DNA of 64,000 nucleotides from Nonomuraea africana (GCF_014873535.1 NZ_JADBEF010000001.1:6138001-6202000); one strand, 5' to 3'; positions 25,785 through 36,100 are shown, numbered from the stretch's first letter. Notes: a model not told the origin generated them from the letters alone. Translations and numbers: made by a program.

Positions 25785-26935
25785 GTGACGATCCGATTGA
25801 TGTTGTCGGGTGCGAGGTAGTGCTCGATGGCCAGCGTCCCCGCGCCCAGCGCGGCGGCGTCGACCCCGGTACGGCTCGGCACGATGACCAGGTCATGGGT
25901 GGCCAGCGGGAGCGAGCGGCGATAGACGGTCTCGCGGACGCCGGCCAGCAGGTGTTCGTGCACCCTGGCCAGCACGCCGCCGATGACGATGACCTCCGGG
26001 TTGAAGAAGTTGACCAGTCCGGCGAGAACCTCGCCGATGAGCCGCCCCGCCTCCCTGACCAGGCGGAGCGCGTGAGGGTTGCCGTTCTGGACGAGGGTGA
26101 CCACGTCGGAGCCCGTCTCGGCGGTGAAGCCCAGGTCGGCGAGCCGGTGCGCGAGGGCGTCTCCGCCCGCCACCGCCTCCAGGCAGGCGGTGTTGCCGCA
26201 GTGGCAGAACGCCTGGTCGTGGCCGCTGACCCGGATGTGCCCGATGTCGCCGGCCGAGCCCTGCGCGCCCCTGTGCAGCCCGCCGCCCGCGACGATCCCG
26301 CAGCCGATGCCGGTGCCCACCTTGACGAACAGCAGGTGTGCCACCTCGGGGAAGGCGTTCCTGTGCTCGCCCAGCGCCATCACGTTGACGTCGTTGTCGA
26401 CCAGGATCATGGTGGCGAAGCGGTCGGGGATGGGGTAGCCGTTCCAGCCCGGCATGATCGGCGGGTTGTTCGGCCGGCCCGTGGCGAACTCCACGGGTCC
26501 TGGCACGCCGAGCCCCATCGCCCTGAGCGCCGTGGGCGGGCGGCCCGCTCCTTCGAGCAGCGCGTGGATGCGTCGCTCCACGTGGGAGAGGACGGTCTCG
26601 GGGCCGTCGGCGATGCGGATCGGGTCCTCGGCCGCCGCGATGACGCGCCCGGTGAGGTCCATGAGGGCGATCCTGCAGTGGGTCGCGCCGAGATCGACGC
26701 CCGCGACCGCGTGGTCCTCGGTGTGCAGGCGCAACTGCCGCGCGGGACGGCCGCCCGTGGAGTCGCCGCCCGGTGTCTCCTCGACGAGGCCGCGCTCGAT
26801 GAGCGCGTCGACCCGCTGGGAGATGGTGGACCTGGCGAGGCCCGTGATCCTGGCGAGGTCCGACCGTGTGGTGGCCGAGCCGCTGCCGATCAGCGTCAGA
26901 ACATCGCCCGGCGAGCCGGGGACGTCACCCGTCAT
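25778..26935 (-). CDS. ROK-family transcriptional regulator
   Basis: 385 residues. An N-terminal winged helix (SDLARITGLARSTISQRVDAL) precedes an ASKHA sugar-kinase-like domain with VAGVDLGATHCRIAL and the zinc motif CHCGNTACLEAVAGG. It probably represses the transporter operon and is released by a sugar ligand, as for XylR and NagC. It is the promoter-proximal gene of the operon it likely controls; a palindrome lies just before its start. Confidence 0.92.
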   Translation of the reverse strand: MTGDVPGSPGDVLTLIGSGSATTRSDLARITGLARSTISQRVDALIERGLVEETPGGDSTGGRPARQLRLHTEDHAVAGVDLGATHCRIALMDLTGRVIAAAEDPIRIADGPETVLSHVERRIHALLEGAGRPPTALRAMGLGVPGPVEFATGRPNNPPIMPGWNGYPIPDRFATMILVDNDVNVMALGEHRNAFPEVAHLLFVKVGTGIGCGIVAGGGLHRGAQGSAGDIGHIRVSGHDQAFCHCGNTACLEAVAGGDALAHRLADLGFTAETGSDVVTLVQNGNPHALRLVREAGRLIGEVLAGLVNFFNPEVIVIGGVLARVHEHLLAGVRETVYRRSLPLATHDLVIVPSRTGVDAAALGAGTLAIEHYLAPDNINRIVTC

Positions 26936-26944
26936 GCCGCGACG

Positions 26945-26960
26945 ATAAGAGCCTACTTAT
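26945..26960. promoter_or_regulatory. candidate ROK operator
   Basis: ATAAG-N6-CTTAT, a 5-bp inverted repeat 10 bp before the ROK start codon. The AT-rich 132-bp spacer to the divergent isomerase gene makes an autoregulatory operator plausible. Confidence 0.35.
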
Positions 26961-27067
26961 GTCGAAATCAAGAGATCTTCGGCCCGTGATCGGACTGATA
27001 TCTCCAATCCTTCGGACGATCATCGAACAAAGTTGGGTCTTGACCGACAAAACGGGCGGGACGCACA

Positions 27068-28150
27068 GTGCGATCTATGACTGAGTTAGTGCGCAGGCTC
27101 GGACTCAACCGGCGTCAGTTCCTCGGCGTGTCCACCGGAGTGCTGGCCGCCACGGCGCTCCCCGCCTCGGGAGGTGGCGTGCTCGTTCCCCCGGCCAAAC
27201 GCGGCATCATCCTCTACACCGTCCGTGACGCCATCGGCCGAGACCCGGCCTCCACTCCCCTGCCCTCCGGCTTCCGCCGCGTCTTCGAGGAACTGGCCAG
27301 GATCGGCTACAAGCAGGTCGAGTTCGCCGGGTACGGCCAGCACCGCGACGCCGAGGGCGGCGCGAGCCTCGAAACGCTCGACGGCGCCCGCCTGCTGCGC
27401 CGGTGGCTGGACGACAACGGCCTGCAGGCCGAGGGCAACCACGGCTTCATCCCCGGCTCGTGGCCGCTCACCCAGCCCGACCTCGACCGCTTCAAGTTCC
27501 ACCTGGAGCTGGCCAACATCCTCGGCCTCGGCCACATGGGCACCGGCGGCGACCCGACGGGCAGCCCGTACAAGGCCGACTGGGATGTCGCCGCCGAGAA
27601 GTGGAACGCGCTCGGGCAGATCGCCGCCGACGCGGGCATCAAGCTCTACACCCACAACCACGACGCCGCCTACGGCTTCCTGCTCGACAGCGGGCCCCTC
27701 GACGCGCTCGGCCGGCCGACCCGTTCGTCAGGCGTGCGCAAGCTGGAGTACTTCCTGTCGGTCAGCGACCCCGGCCTGGTCTGGCTGGAGATGGACATCT
27801 TCTGGGCGCACGTCGCCAAGCACCGGTTCCACACCTACACCGCAGCCGACGGCTCCCCGCAGACCGACGTCTTCGACCCGCTGGCCGTCGTCCAGGCCCA
27901 GCCCAAGCGCTTCCCCCTGTTCCACGCCAAGGACGGCAGGGCCAACCCCGCCTCGGGCAACGGCTACGACATGGTCCCCTTCGGCCAGGGCGACATCGAC
28001 TACCAGGCGTTCTTCTCCGGGATGGGCGCCAAGGGCTACCACAACCCGATGTACGAGCAGGACAACGCCCCCGGCGGCGCGGCCGACCCGGGACGGTCGC
28101 TCCGCTTCGCCGACGTCAGTTACGACCACATGGCGTCCCTGCGGGACTGA
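27068..28150 (+). CDS. Tat-exported sugar phosphate isomerase/epimerase-like protein
   Basis: 360 residues. The N-terminus LGLNRRQFLGVSTGVLAATAL is a twin-arginine signal (R-R-Q-F-L). The rest is an AP-endonuclease-2-like TIM barrel with KLYTHNHDAAYG, LVWLEMDIFW and FPLFHAKDGR, the His/Glu/Asp metal ligands. Similar secreted proteins lie near sugar operons; whether it is an extracytoplasmic isomerase is untested. GTG 27068 has a GGGACG nearby; ATG 27077 is the alternative. It is divergent from the ROK operon and probably co-regulated with it. Confidence 0.85.
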   Translation: MRSMTELVRRLGLNRRQFLGVSTGVLAATALPASGGGVLVPPAKRGIILYTVRDAIGRDPASTPLPSGFRRVFEELARIGYKQVEFAGYGQHRDAEGGASLETLDGARLLRRWLDDNGLQAEGNHGFIPGSWPLTQPDLDRFKFHLELANILGLGHMGTGGDPTGSPYKADWDVAAEKWNALGQIAADAGIKLYTHNHDAAYGFLLDSGPLDALGRPTRSSGVRKLEYFLSVSDPGLVWLEMDIFWAHVAKHRFHTYTAADGSPQTDVFDPLAVVQAQPKRFPLFHAKDGRANPASGNGYDMVPFGQGDIDYQAFFSGMGAKGYHNPMYEQDNAPGGAADPGRSLRFADVSYDHMASLRD

Positions 28151-28158
28151 CCGGCGCC

Positions 28159-28188
28159 GGGGACCACCTCCTGGCGGCGGTGGTCCCC
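28159..28188. terminator. terminator between convergent genes
   Basis: GGGGACCACC / GGTGGTCCCC, a 10-bp stem with a 10-base loop, between the isomerase-like gene and the convergent SDR. Confidence 0.7.
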
Positions 28189-28198
28189 GAAGGCAAGG

Positions 28199-29071
28199 TC
28201 AGAGCATCGCCTTCATCGAGTCGGCCGCCGTCAGCACGTACGGCTGCTCGGTCATGATCGCGTCCCAGTTGGCCGCGATCGCTTCGGGCGACAGGTCGTC
28301 GGTCTTCCACCCGGGCCCCTCGGCCACGAACACCCTCGCCACCTTCCCGCCGCCGACGCTGAACACCTCGCCCGAGGCCTCGCACGAGTCGTGCGCCAGG
28401 AAGGCCACCAGCGCGCTGACGCGCTCGGCCGTGAACTTCGCCTCGAACTCGGCCGGCAGCAGCGCCTCGGTCATCCGCGTCCACGCGATGGGCGCGATGG
28501 CGTTGGCCTTGATGCCGCTGCGCGCGCCCTCGATGGCCAGGGTCTTGGTCAGCCCGACCAGGCCCATCTTGGCCGTGGAGTAGTTGGCCTGGCCGAAGTT
28601 GCCGAACAGCCCCGCGGGCGAGGAGGTGTTGACGATGCGGCCGTAGCCCTGCTCCTTGAGGTAGGGGTAGGCGGCCTGGCTGACCAGGTACGAGCCGCGC
28701 ACGTGCACCGCGAGCACCGCGTCGAACTCCTCGACCGTCATCTTCCCGAACGACTTGTCGCGCAGGATGCCCGCGTTGTTGACGACGATGTCGACCCTGC
28801 CGAACGCGTCGACCGCCGACTGGACGATCGCCTTCGCGCCCTCGGGGGTGGCGACGTTGTCGGCGTTCGCGACCGCCTGACCGCCGTTCTTCCTGATCAG
28901 CTCGACGACCTCGGCCGCGGGGCCCGTCGACGCGCCCGTGCCGTCGAGCGCCCCACCGAGGTCGTTGACCACGACCTGGGCGCCGCGCTCGGCCAGGAGG
29001 AGCGCGTGCGAGCGGCCGAGGCCGTGCCCGGCGCCCGTGATGATGGCGACCTTTCCGTCGAACCGCAGCAT
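28199..29071 (-). CDS. SDR family oxidoreductase (17-beta-HSD4/multifunctional-type)
   Basis: 290 residues. IITGAGHGLGRSHALLLAERG plus VVNDLGGALDGTG is the cofactor region of the peroxisomal multifunctional-enzyme-like SDRs, which oxidise 3-hydroxyacyl-CoA in fatty acid or sterol side-chain beta-oxidation. NNAGILRDKSF, a Ser in NTSS and a catalytic YSTAK follow. A C-terminal extension after residue 240 is typical. Upstream, an operator-like GAAC-N3-ATTCTAG lies 20 bp from the ATG, shared with other lipid-type genes in the window. Confidence 0.9.
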   Translation of the reverse strand: MLRFDGKVAIITGAGHGLGRSHALLLAERGAQVVVNDLGGALDGTGASTGPAAEVVELIRKNGGQAVANADNVATPEGAKAIVQSAVDAFGRVDIVVNNAGILRDKSFGKMTVEEFDAVLAVHVRGSYLVSQAAYPYLKEQGYGRIVNTSSPAGLFGNFGQANYSTAKMGLVGLTKTLAIEGARSGIKANAIAPIAWTRMTEALLPAEFEAKFTAERVSALVAFLAHDSCEASGEVFSVGGGKVARVFVAEGPGWKTDDLSPEAIAANWDAIMTEQPYVLTAADSMKAML

Positions 29072-29090
29072 GCGAACCCTCCACCTAGGA

Positions 29091-29104
29091 GAACAACATT
29101 CTAG
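29091..29104 (-). promoter_or_regulatory. putative shared operator (CYAGAR-N4-GTTC) before SDR
   Basis: GAACAACATTCTAG on the plus strand, CTAGAATGTTGTTC on the minus strand, 20 bp upstream of the SDR start. It matches the pattern seen at 8435, 31402 and 45466. Confidence 0.45.
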
Positions 29105-29251
29105 TAAGGCACAATATCCCGATGAAGCCGTCGCGGACAGTGATCAGCCAGCCGGATTTCTGCTAGAGTTCTTGACCCCGCTAGGGCGGCGGTCAACGAC
29201 GACACCCCTCCCTGTAACGGCCCCGCCCACCATCCGGGCTGGAGGCTCTGC

Positions 29252-30310
29252 ATGCCCACACAGCCGCCCCTCCGCGTGATCCAGTGGGCCACTGGCACCG
29301 TCGGCCGCTACGCGCTGCGCAGCGTGCTGAGCAGACCGGAGTTCGAACTCGCGGGTGTCCTGGTCTACGACCCCGACAAGGTGGGCGTGGACGCGGGCGA
29401 GCTGGTCGGCAGGCCCCCCGCCGGCGTCACCTGCACCGACGACGTCGAGCGGATCATGGCGCTCGACGCCGACTGCGTGCTGCACATGCCGCTGCCCGCC
29501 TCCTACTTCGGGCGCGACCAGGCCTCCGACGTCGAGACGATCTGCGCGCTGCTCTCCTCGGGCAAGAACGTGATCACCACGACCGGCTTCGTCTATCCCC
29601 GCTCGTACGGCCCCGGCATCGTCGAACGGCTCGAGCAGGCCTGCAAGCAGGGCGGCAGCTCCCTCCACGGCACCGGCATCAACCCCGGCTTCATGAGCGA
29701 CTTCCTGCCGCTGGCCCTCACCGGGCTGTCGAACAGGGTCGACCACATCTACGTGCGCGAGTCCTCCGACTTCCGCGGCCATCCCTCCAGGCAGATCGTG
29801 ATCGACCTGGTCGGCTTCACCCGGTCGGCCAAGGACTACACCGCGGCGGTAAGGCCGTACCGGGCCTTCCAGCGCGCGCTCTTCGCCGAGAGCGTGCAGC
29901 TCGTGGCCGACGCGCTCGACGTGCGTCTCGACGAGGTGGAGGAGAGCGACGAGTTCGAGCTGGCGACGGAGGAGTTCGAGATCGCGGCCGGGCTGGTGCG
30001 CGAGGGCACGGTCTGTGCCTCCCGCTGGGTCTTTTCCGGGCTGGTGCGCGGACGCCCGTTCATGACCGTCGAGTGCGTCTACAAGGCCGACTCGACCAGG
30101 GTGCGCCGCTGGCCCGACCCCGGGTTCGCCATCCACATCGAGGGCGTGCCGCAGATGACGGTGACCGTGGACGATGTCTCGCACGGGCTCGCCGCGGCCG
30201 CGGCCCGCGCCGTCAACAACATCCCCGCCCTGTGCGCGGCCCCTCCGGGCATCCGCACCATGCTCGACCTGCCGGTCGCCACCGGCCGCCACACCGTCAC
30301 CCGCCATTGA
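29252..30310 (+). CDS. DAPDH/dihydrodipicolinate reductase-like NAD(P)-binding protein
   Basis: 352 residues. VIQWATGTVGRYALRSVLSR is the N-terminal Rossmann motif of proteins related to 2,4-diaminopentanoate dehydrogenase and dihydrodipicolinate reductase. HMPLPASYFG and GTGINPGFMSDFLPL follow. In mycobacteria and relatives many copies exist near lipid catabolic genes, with unknown substrates. It is divergent from the SDR across a 180-bp spacer that contains TTGACC / GGTCAA as an inverted repeat at 29172-29196. Its stop faces the metallo-hydrolase stop 17 bp away. Confidence 0.85.
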   Translation: MPTQPPLRVIQWATGTVGRYALRSVLSRPEFELAGVLVYDPDKVGVDAGELVGRPPAGVTCTDDVERIMALDADCVLHMPLPASYFGRDQASDVETICALLSSGKNVITTTGFVYPRSYGPGIVERLEQACKQGGSSLHGTGINPGFMSDFLPLALTGLSNRVDHIYVRESSDFRGHPSRQIVIDLVGFTRSAKDYTAAVRPYRAFQRALFAESVQLVADALDVRLDEVEESDEFELATEEFEIAAGLVREGTVCASRWVFSGLVRGRPFMTVECVYKADSTRVRRWPDPGFAIHIEGVPQMTVTVDDVSHGLAAAAARAVNNIPALCAAPPGIRTMLDLPVATGRHTVTRH

Positions 30311-30327
30311 CACTTTCCCGACTAGTT

Positions 30328-31386
30328 TTACATGGAATGCCAGCGGTCCGCCTCTCCCCGCGTCCGGCGCAGCCGCCCCTTCGCCTCCAGCCACACCAGG
30401 TGGGCGAGGGTCTCGTTGTTCGCCGCGCGGCGCATGAACGGCTGGATCGTCTCCCACGGCCGCGACCAGGTGAGCCTGGTCGCGATGTCCCAGCAGGTGA
30501 CGCCGTCGTGCGCGGCCGCCACGCCGACGATCTCCTCGAGCCTGTCCTCGTGGTGGCCGATCACGTGGTCCACGCGCTCGGCCAGCTCCTTGAAGCGGTA
30601 CTCGTGCGCCGGCAGCACCTCGTCCACCTCGAACTTGCGCACCGCGACCAGCGCCTCGAGATAGTCGGCCAGCGGGTTGGGCGCCGACTGCGGGTGCACC
30701 GCCACCATCGGAGTGATCTTGGCGAGCACGTGGTCGCCGGAGAACAGCACCCTGCGCGACTCCGACACGAAGCACAGGTGGCCGGGCGAGTGCCCGGGCG
30801 TCCACACCGCACGCAGGTCCCAGCCGCCCAGGTCGAGCCGGTCGCCGTCCTCCACCAGCCGGTCGGGCTTGGCCATGGTCACCATGTGCCTGATCATCAT
30901 CGACGCGCCCGCCAGGGTGTCGAGCACGGTCTGCGGCACCCCCGACCGCACCAGGAGCGCCCGCTCCTGCTGCACCAGCGTCTCGACGTAGTCGTCGTCG
31001 TACCGGTCGCGCAGCAGGCGGGCGTCGGCGGGGTGGAGGGCGATCCACGCACCGGAGACCTCGCGGACGCGCCCCGCGAGGCCGTAGTGGTCGGGGTGGA
31101 TGTGGGTGACCAGCACCGCCTTGACGTCGGTGATCGCGTATCCCGCGACGGCCAGCCCCGCCACGAGCGCGTCGTACGCCTCGTCGGTGTTCCATCCCGC
31201 GTCGACGATCGCCACGCCGTCCGGCAGTTCGAGCGCGTAGACCAGCACGTAGCGCAGCGGGTTGATCGGAATGGGCACCGGGATCGACCACAGGCCCGGC
31301 CGGACCCTCTCGACCTCGGGGAGCGTTCCACCGAGCCAGGCGGCCCGCTGGGCCTCGTTCGCCGCTGTCACCACAAACTTCGACAT
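30328..31386 (-). CDS. MBL-fold metallo-hydrolase
   Basis: 352 residues. The metal motif THIHPDHYG (HxHxDH) is present; further ligands lie in TPGHSPGHLCF and FSGDHVLAKI, and a late His in LPAHEYRF. The fold is a metallo-beta-lactamase type of the glyoxalase II/RNase-like hydrolase group with a C-terminal helical domain. Cytoplasmic. The start at 31386 is supported by the family's usual beginning and an operator 15 bp upstream. Probably a thioester or ester hydrolase in the same regulon as the SDR (inference). Confidence 0.9.
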   Translation of the reverse strand: MSKFVVTAANEAQRAAWLGGTLPEVERVRPGLWSIPVPIPINPLRYVLVYALELPDGVAIVDAGWNTDEAYDALVAGLAVAGYAITDVKAVLVTHIHPDHYGLAGRVREVSGAWIALHPADARLLRDRYDDDYVETLVQQERALLVRSGVPQTVLDTLAGASMMIRHMVTMAKPDRLVEDGDRLDLGGWDLRAVWTPGHSPGHLCFVSESRRVLFSGDHVLAKITPMVAVHPQSAPNPLADYLEALVAVRKFEVDEVLPAHEYRFKELAERVDHVIGHHEDRLEEIVGVAAAHDGVTCWDIATRLTWSRPWETIQPFMRRAANNETLAHLVWLEAKGRLRRTRGEADRWHSM

Positions 31387-31401
31387 TTCGCCATTGTTCC
31401 A

Positions 31402-31428
31402 GAACCATATTCTGGCAACCATGTTCTG
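31402..31428 (-). promoter_or_regulatory. putative operator with tandem repeats before MBL hydrolase
   Basis: On the minus strand CCAGAACATGGTTG is followed directly by CCAGAATATGGTTC, two 14-bp near-identical direct repeats. The second is also a palindrome with TTCTGG. It lies 15 bp from the ATG and matches CYAGAR-N4-GTTC. Confidence 0.5.
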
Positions 31429-31470
31429 GCAGGGTCCACCGGTCTGGGACGCCCGCCTAGAATTGCCCGC

Positions 31471-32224
31471 GTGCTGCGCTGAGCCAGGCTCGCGACCCTG
31501 GCGACACTGGGCCTGACCGTGCTGGCGAGCCTCGTCATGCCCGGCATCGGGCTGTTGCGCGAACCCGAGCCCGTGCGGGTCGTCCTCGGCGCGCCCGGCA
31601 TCGCGCTGTTCGCCGCCGCCCAGTCGGGCGTGCTCTACGCGGCGGTCACTCCTTCGGCGAACCCGGGCGTCCACCGCCGGCTGTTCGCCGCCGCGACCGC
31701 GGCCTCCGTCCCGCTCGCGGGGCCGCTGGGCCGCCGTCGACGCCGCGCTGGCCCATCGGCCGGACGTGGCCGTGGTCGACCTGGAGATGCCCGCCCTCGA
31801 CGGGCTGGCGGTCAGCGCCGAGCTGGCCGCGGCGCTGCCGTCGTGCAAGGTGGTCATCCTGACCGGGTACGGCAAGCCGCCGCTGCTCAAGCGGGCCCTC
31901 GACGCGGGCGCGAAGGGCTTCCTGCCGAAGGGTTCACCCGGCGGCGCGCTGGCCGAGGTGATCAGGCGGGTCCACGCGGGAGGGCGCTACGTCGACCCCG
32001 CGCTGGCCGCCGACGCGCTGACCGCGCCCGAGTGCCCGCTGACGCCGCGCGAGCTCGAGGTGCTTCGGCTGGCGGAGTTCGACACGCCGGTGGCGGTGAT
32101 CGCCCGCCGTACCCACCTGTCCGGCGGCACGGTCCGCAACTACCTGGCGGCGGTGGTCGCCAAGCTCGGGGTCTCGAGCCGGGCCGAGGCGTTCAGCCTG
32201 GCCCGCGAGCACGGCTGGCTGTAG
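31471..32224 (+). pseudogene. collapsed two-component system (sensor kinase N-terminus joined to response regulator)
   Basis: From GTG 31471 the frame meets a stop after three codons, then reads membrane-type sequence (LATLGLTVLASLVMPGIG, GIALFAAAQSGVLYAAV) like the N-terminus of a DesK-type histidine kinase. From about 31730, in another frame, it becomes the middle of a NarL-type regulator: HRPDVAVVDLEMPALDG (the phosphorylated Asp), VVILTGYGKP, KGFLPKG, then an HTH (LTPRELEVLRLAEF, RTHLSGGTVRNYL). The kinase core and the first ~45 residues of the receiver are missing, as expected from one deletion across adjacent genes. Confidence 0.7.
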
Positions 32225-32289
32225 GGCGTTCCACGCCAGGGGCACGGGTCCCGCTCAGGCGGCCGGCGCGGTCGTCATACGCTGGACAC

Positions 32290-32934
32290 ATGCTAGACGA
32301 CATCACCGTTGATCCCTCTGTCACCGCGCTGCGGCCCGACTTCGCCGTCCTCGCCATCACCGCGCACGGCCTGCGCAACGGCCCGACCGACGACAGGTCG
32401 CGCGGCTGGCTGGCCGGGGCCCGGCCGGTGCCGAACGACCACGAGAAGCTGGAGTCGTGGCGGGAGGCCTACCGGGCGTTCGGCGCGAAGCCGTCGCGGA
32501 CGCGGCCCTCGGTGGACGCGCTCTCACGCAGGCTGCCGCTGCCCGAGATCAACCAGGTCGTCGACGCCTACAACGCCATCAGCGTCAAGCACGTGCTGCC
32601 CATCGGCGGCGAGGACCTCAACCGGTACCAGGGCCCGGCGCGTCTGGTGCGGGCCGTGGGCGACGAGCCGTCCGAGGAGGCGCTCGGCACGCCGGAGCCC
32701 GGCGAGGTCGTCTGGCGCGACGACCTCGGCGTCACCTGCCGCCGGTGGAACTGGCGCCAGGTGGCGCGCACCAGGATCACGGAGGAGACCACCGACGCAC
32801 TCTTCCTCCTGGAGCGCCTGGAGCCGTTCTCCCTGGAGGAGCTCAAGGTGGCCGGGGAGGAACTGGCCGACCTGCTGACCGAGATCACCCCGGAGGTGCG
32901 CATAGTGACGAGACTCATTGTTAGCGGGACGTAA
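32290..32934 (+). CDS. B3/B4 domain protein (tRNA-editing-like)
   Basis: 214 residues. The pattern SVDALSRRLPLPEINQVVDA, YNAISVKHVLPIGGEDL and a final TEITPEVRIVTRLIV is that of free-standing B3/B4 proteins related to the editing domain of phenylalanyl-tRNA synthetase beta. Such proteins may hydrolyse mischarged tRNA; the activity of this subgroup is not established. The ATG at 32290 is the natural start. No clear operon partner. Confidence 0.85.
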   Translation: MLDDITVDPSVTALRPDFAVLAITAHGLRNGPTDDRSRGWLAGARPVPNDHEKLESWREAYRAFGAKPSRTRPSVDALSRRLPLPEINQVVDAYNAISVKHVLPIGGEDLNRYQGPARLVRAVGDEPSEEALGTPEPGEVVWRDDLGVTCRRWNWRQVARTRITEETTDALFLLERLEPFSLEELKVAGEELADLLTEITPEVRIVTRLIVSGT

Positions 32935-33138
32935 AACTCCCGCCAGAGTGTTGATACCGAATGGTAACAATGACTGCACCCCCATGATTGACTAGGGAGG
33001 CGTGACCACTTTGGACTGTCCTGAGAGGATCAGGCGAAGTGGCCCCGCCTCACGGGCGCACGTTGCCGGTCTGGGCGAGTAGCCTTGGACAGGTTCTCTA
33101 TCATCAACGCCGATCTGCGGAAGAGGGCGATTTCCGCC

Positions 33139-36100
33139 GTGTCGTCTGAGTCGTCGCGGACAAACCCGCTGGCAAGCTTCGGTCAGAACGAATGGCTTGT
33201 CGACGAGCTGTACCAGAAATACCTCCAGGACCCCGAGTCTGTTGACAAGGCCTGGTGGAACTTCTTCGCTGACTACAACCCTGACTATGGACCGGGCCGA
33301 ACCCCGGCCAGGGAGGCGGCGAACGGCACAGCGACCGCGCCCGCCCCCACCGCTCCGAAGGCCGCCGTGACCACCACCGCAACCGAGAAGCCCAAGGTCT
33401 CCACCCCCGTGCCCGCCGGCGCAGAAGAGGTCAAGCTGCGCGGCGCCGCAGCGCGCACGGCGGCCAACATGGATTCCTCGCTCACCGTGCCCACCGCCAC
33501 CAGCGTCAGGGCCATCCCCGCCAAGCTGCTCATCGACAACCGCATCGTGATCAACAATCACCTCGCGCGCGGTCGTGGTGGCAAGGTCTCCTTCACGCAC
33601 CTGATCGGCTACGCGATCGTCAAGGCGCTGAAGGCCATGCCGGAGATGAACTACTCCTACACCGAGGTCGACGGCAAGCCGACGCTGATCAAGCCTGAGC
33701 ACATCGGCCTGGGCCTGGCGATCGACGTGCAGAAGAGCAGCGGCGAGCGCCAGCTCCTCGTGCCGTCCATCAAGGCGGCCGAGGACATGGACTTCCGGCA
33801 GTTCTGGATGGCCTACGAGGACATCGTCCGCAAGGCCCGCTCCGGCAAGCTGGGCGTCGACGACTTCACCGGCACCACGATCTCGCTGACCAACCCCGGC
33901 ACGATCGGCACGGTCCACTCCGTGCCGCGTCTCATGCCCGGGCAGGGGACGATCATCGGCGTCGGCGCGATGGAGTACCCGGCCGAGTACCAGGGCGCCT
34001 CGCCCGACACGCTCTCGCGCCTGGCCGTCTCCAAGGTCATGACGCTCACCAGCACCTACGACCACCGGATCATCCAGGGCGCCCAGTCGGGCGACTTCCT
34101 GCGCACGATCCACCGGCTGCTGCTGGGCGAGGACGGCTTCTACGACGAGATCTTCGAGGCGCTGCGGATCCCCTACGAGCCCGTTCGCTGGACCCAGGAC
34201 GTCTCCGCCTCCCACGACGACGACGTCGCCAAGTCCGCGCGCGTGATCGAGCTGATCCACGCCTACCGGGTCCGCGGCCACCTCATGGCCGAGACCGACC
34301 CGCTGGAGTACAAGCAGCGCAAGCACCCCGACCTCGACATCCAGTCGCACGGCCTCACGCTGTGGGACCTGGAGCGCGAGTTCGCCACCGGCGGTTTCGG
34401 CGGCCGTCCGCTGATGAAGCTGCGCGAGATCCTGGGCGTGCTGCGCGACTCCTACTGCCGCACGGTCGGCATCGAGTACATGCACATCCAGAACCCCGAG
34501 GAGCGGGCCTGGATCCAGGCGCGGGTGGAGAAGGCGCACGCCAAGCCCGACCGCGAGGAGCAGCTGCACGTCCTCGCGCGGCTCAACACGGCCGAGGCGT
34601 TCGAGACCTTCCTGCAGACGAAGTTCGTCGGCCAGAAGCGGTTCTCGCTCGAGGGCGGCGAGTCCCTCATCCCGCTGCTCGACTCGGTCATCAGCGAGGC
34701 GGCGGGCGAGGACCTCGACGAGGTCGTCATCGGCATGGCCCACCGCGGCAGGCTCAACGTGCTGGCCAACATCGTGGGCAAGTCCTACGGCCAGATCTTC
34801 GGCGAGTTCGAGGGCAACATCGACCCGCGCACCGCGCACGGCTCCGGCGACGTGAAGTACCACCTGGGCGCCAGCGGCACCTTCACCGCGCCGAACGGCA
34901 AGACCATCATCTCCTCCGTGGTCGCCAACCCCTCCCACCTGGAGGCGGTCGACCCGGTCCTCGAGGGCGTCGTGCGCGCCAAGCAGGACCTGCTGGAGCG
35001 CGGCGAGGAGGGCTTCTCGGTCCTGCCCGTGCTCGTCCACGGCGACGCGGCCTTCGCGGGCCAGGGCGTGGTGGCCGAGACGCTCAACCTGTCGCAGCTG
35101 CGCGGCTACCGCACCGGCGGCACCGTGCACATCGTGGTCAACAACCAGGTCGGCTTCACCACCTCGCCCGCCTCCTCCAGGAGCTCGGTCTACGCGACCG
35201 ACGTGGCGCGGATGATCCAGGCACCGATCTTCCACGTCAACGGCGACGACCCCGAGGCCGTCGTCCGCGTCGGCAGGCTGGCCTACGAGTACCGCCAGAC
35301 CTTCCGCAAGGACGTCGTCATCGACATGGTCTGCTACCGCCGTCGCGGCCACAACGAGGGCGACAACCCGGCCTACACGCAGCCGCTGATGTACGACATC
35401 ATCGACGCCAAGCGCTCGACCAGGAAGCTCTACACCGAGGCCCTGATCGGCCGCGGCGACATCACGGTCGAGGAGGCCGAGTCGGCGCTGCGCGACTACC
35501 AGGCCAAGCTCGAGCAGGCCTTCACCGAGGTCCGCGAGGCGGCCAAGCACCCCGCCGACTCCGGCGAGCTGCAGGTGCCCGCCACCGAGGTGGTCAAGTG
35601 GTCGCACGCCGACACGCCCACGGCGATCACCGACGAGACGCTCAAGCGCGTCGTCGACACGCAGCTCAACCTGCCCGAGGGCTTCACCCCGCACCCGCGG
35701 CTCGCGCCGATCATCCAGCGGCGCGGTCAGATGGTCGAGCAGGACGCCATCGACTGGGGCATGGGCGAGACCATCGCCTTCGGCTCGCTGCTGATCGACG
35801 GTCACCCCGTCCGCCTCGTCGGCCAGGACTCCCGCCGCGGCACGTTCGTCCAGCGCCACGCGGTGCTGGTCGACCGGCTCACCGGTGAGGACCACACCCC
35901 GCTCAAGGCCTTCAACCAGGACACCACGAAGTTCTACGTCTACGACTCGCTGCTGAGCGAGTACGCGGCGCTGGGCTTCGAGTACGGCTACAGCGTGGTC
36001 AGGCCCGACGCGCTGGTGGCGTGGGAGGCCCAGTTCGGCGACTTCGTCAACGGCGCCCAGACGATCATCGACGAGTTCATCTCGTCCGGTGAGCAGAAGT

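Noticed and set aside
29172..29196. TTGACC/GGTCAA repeat as the operator of the DAPDH-like gene
   Set aside because: The arms are only 6 bp and one arm could be a plain -35 hexamer; mentioned with the gene but too weak to list separately.
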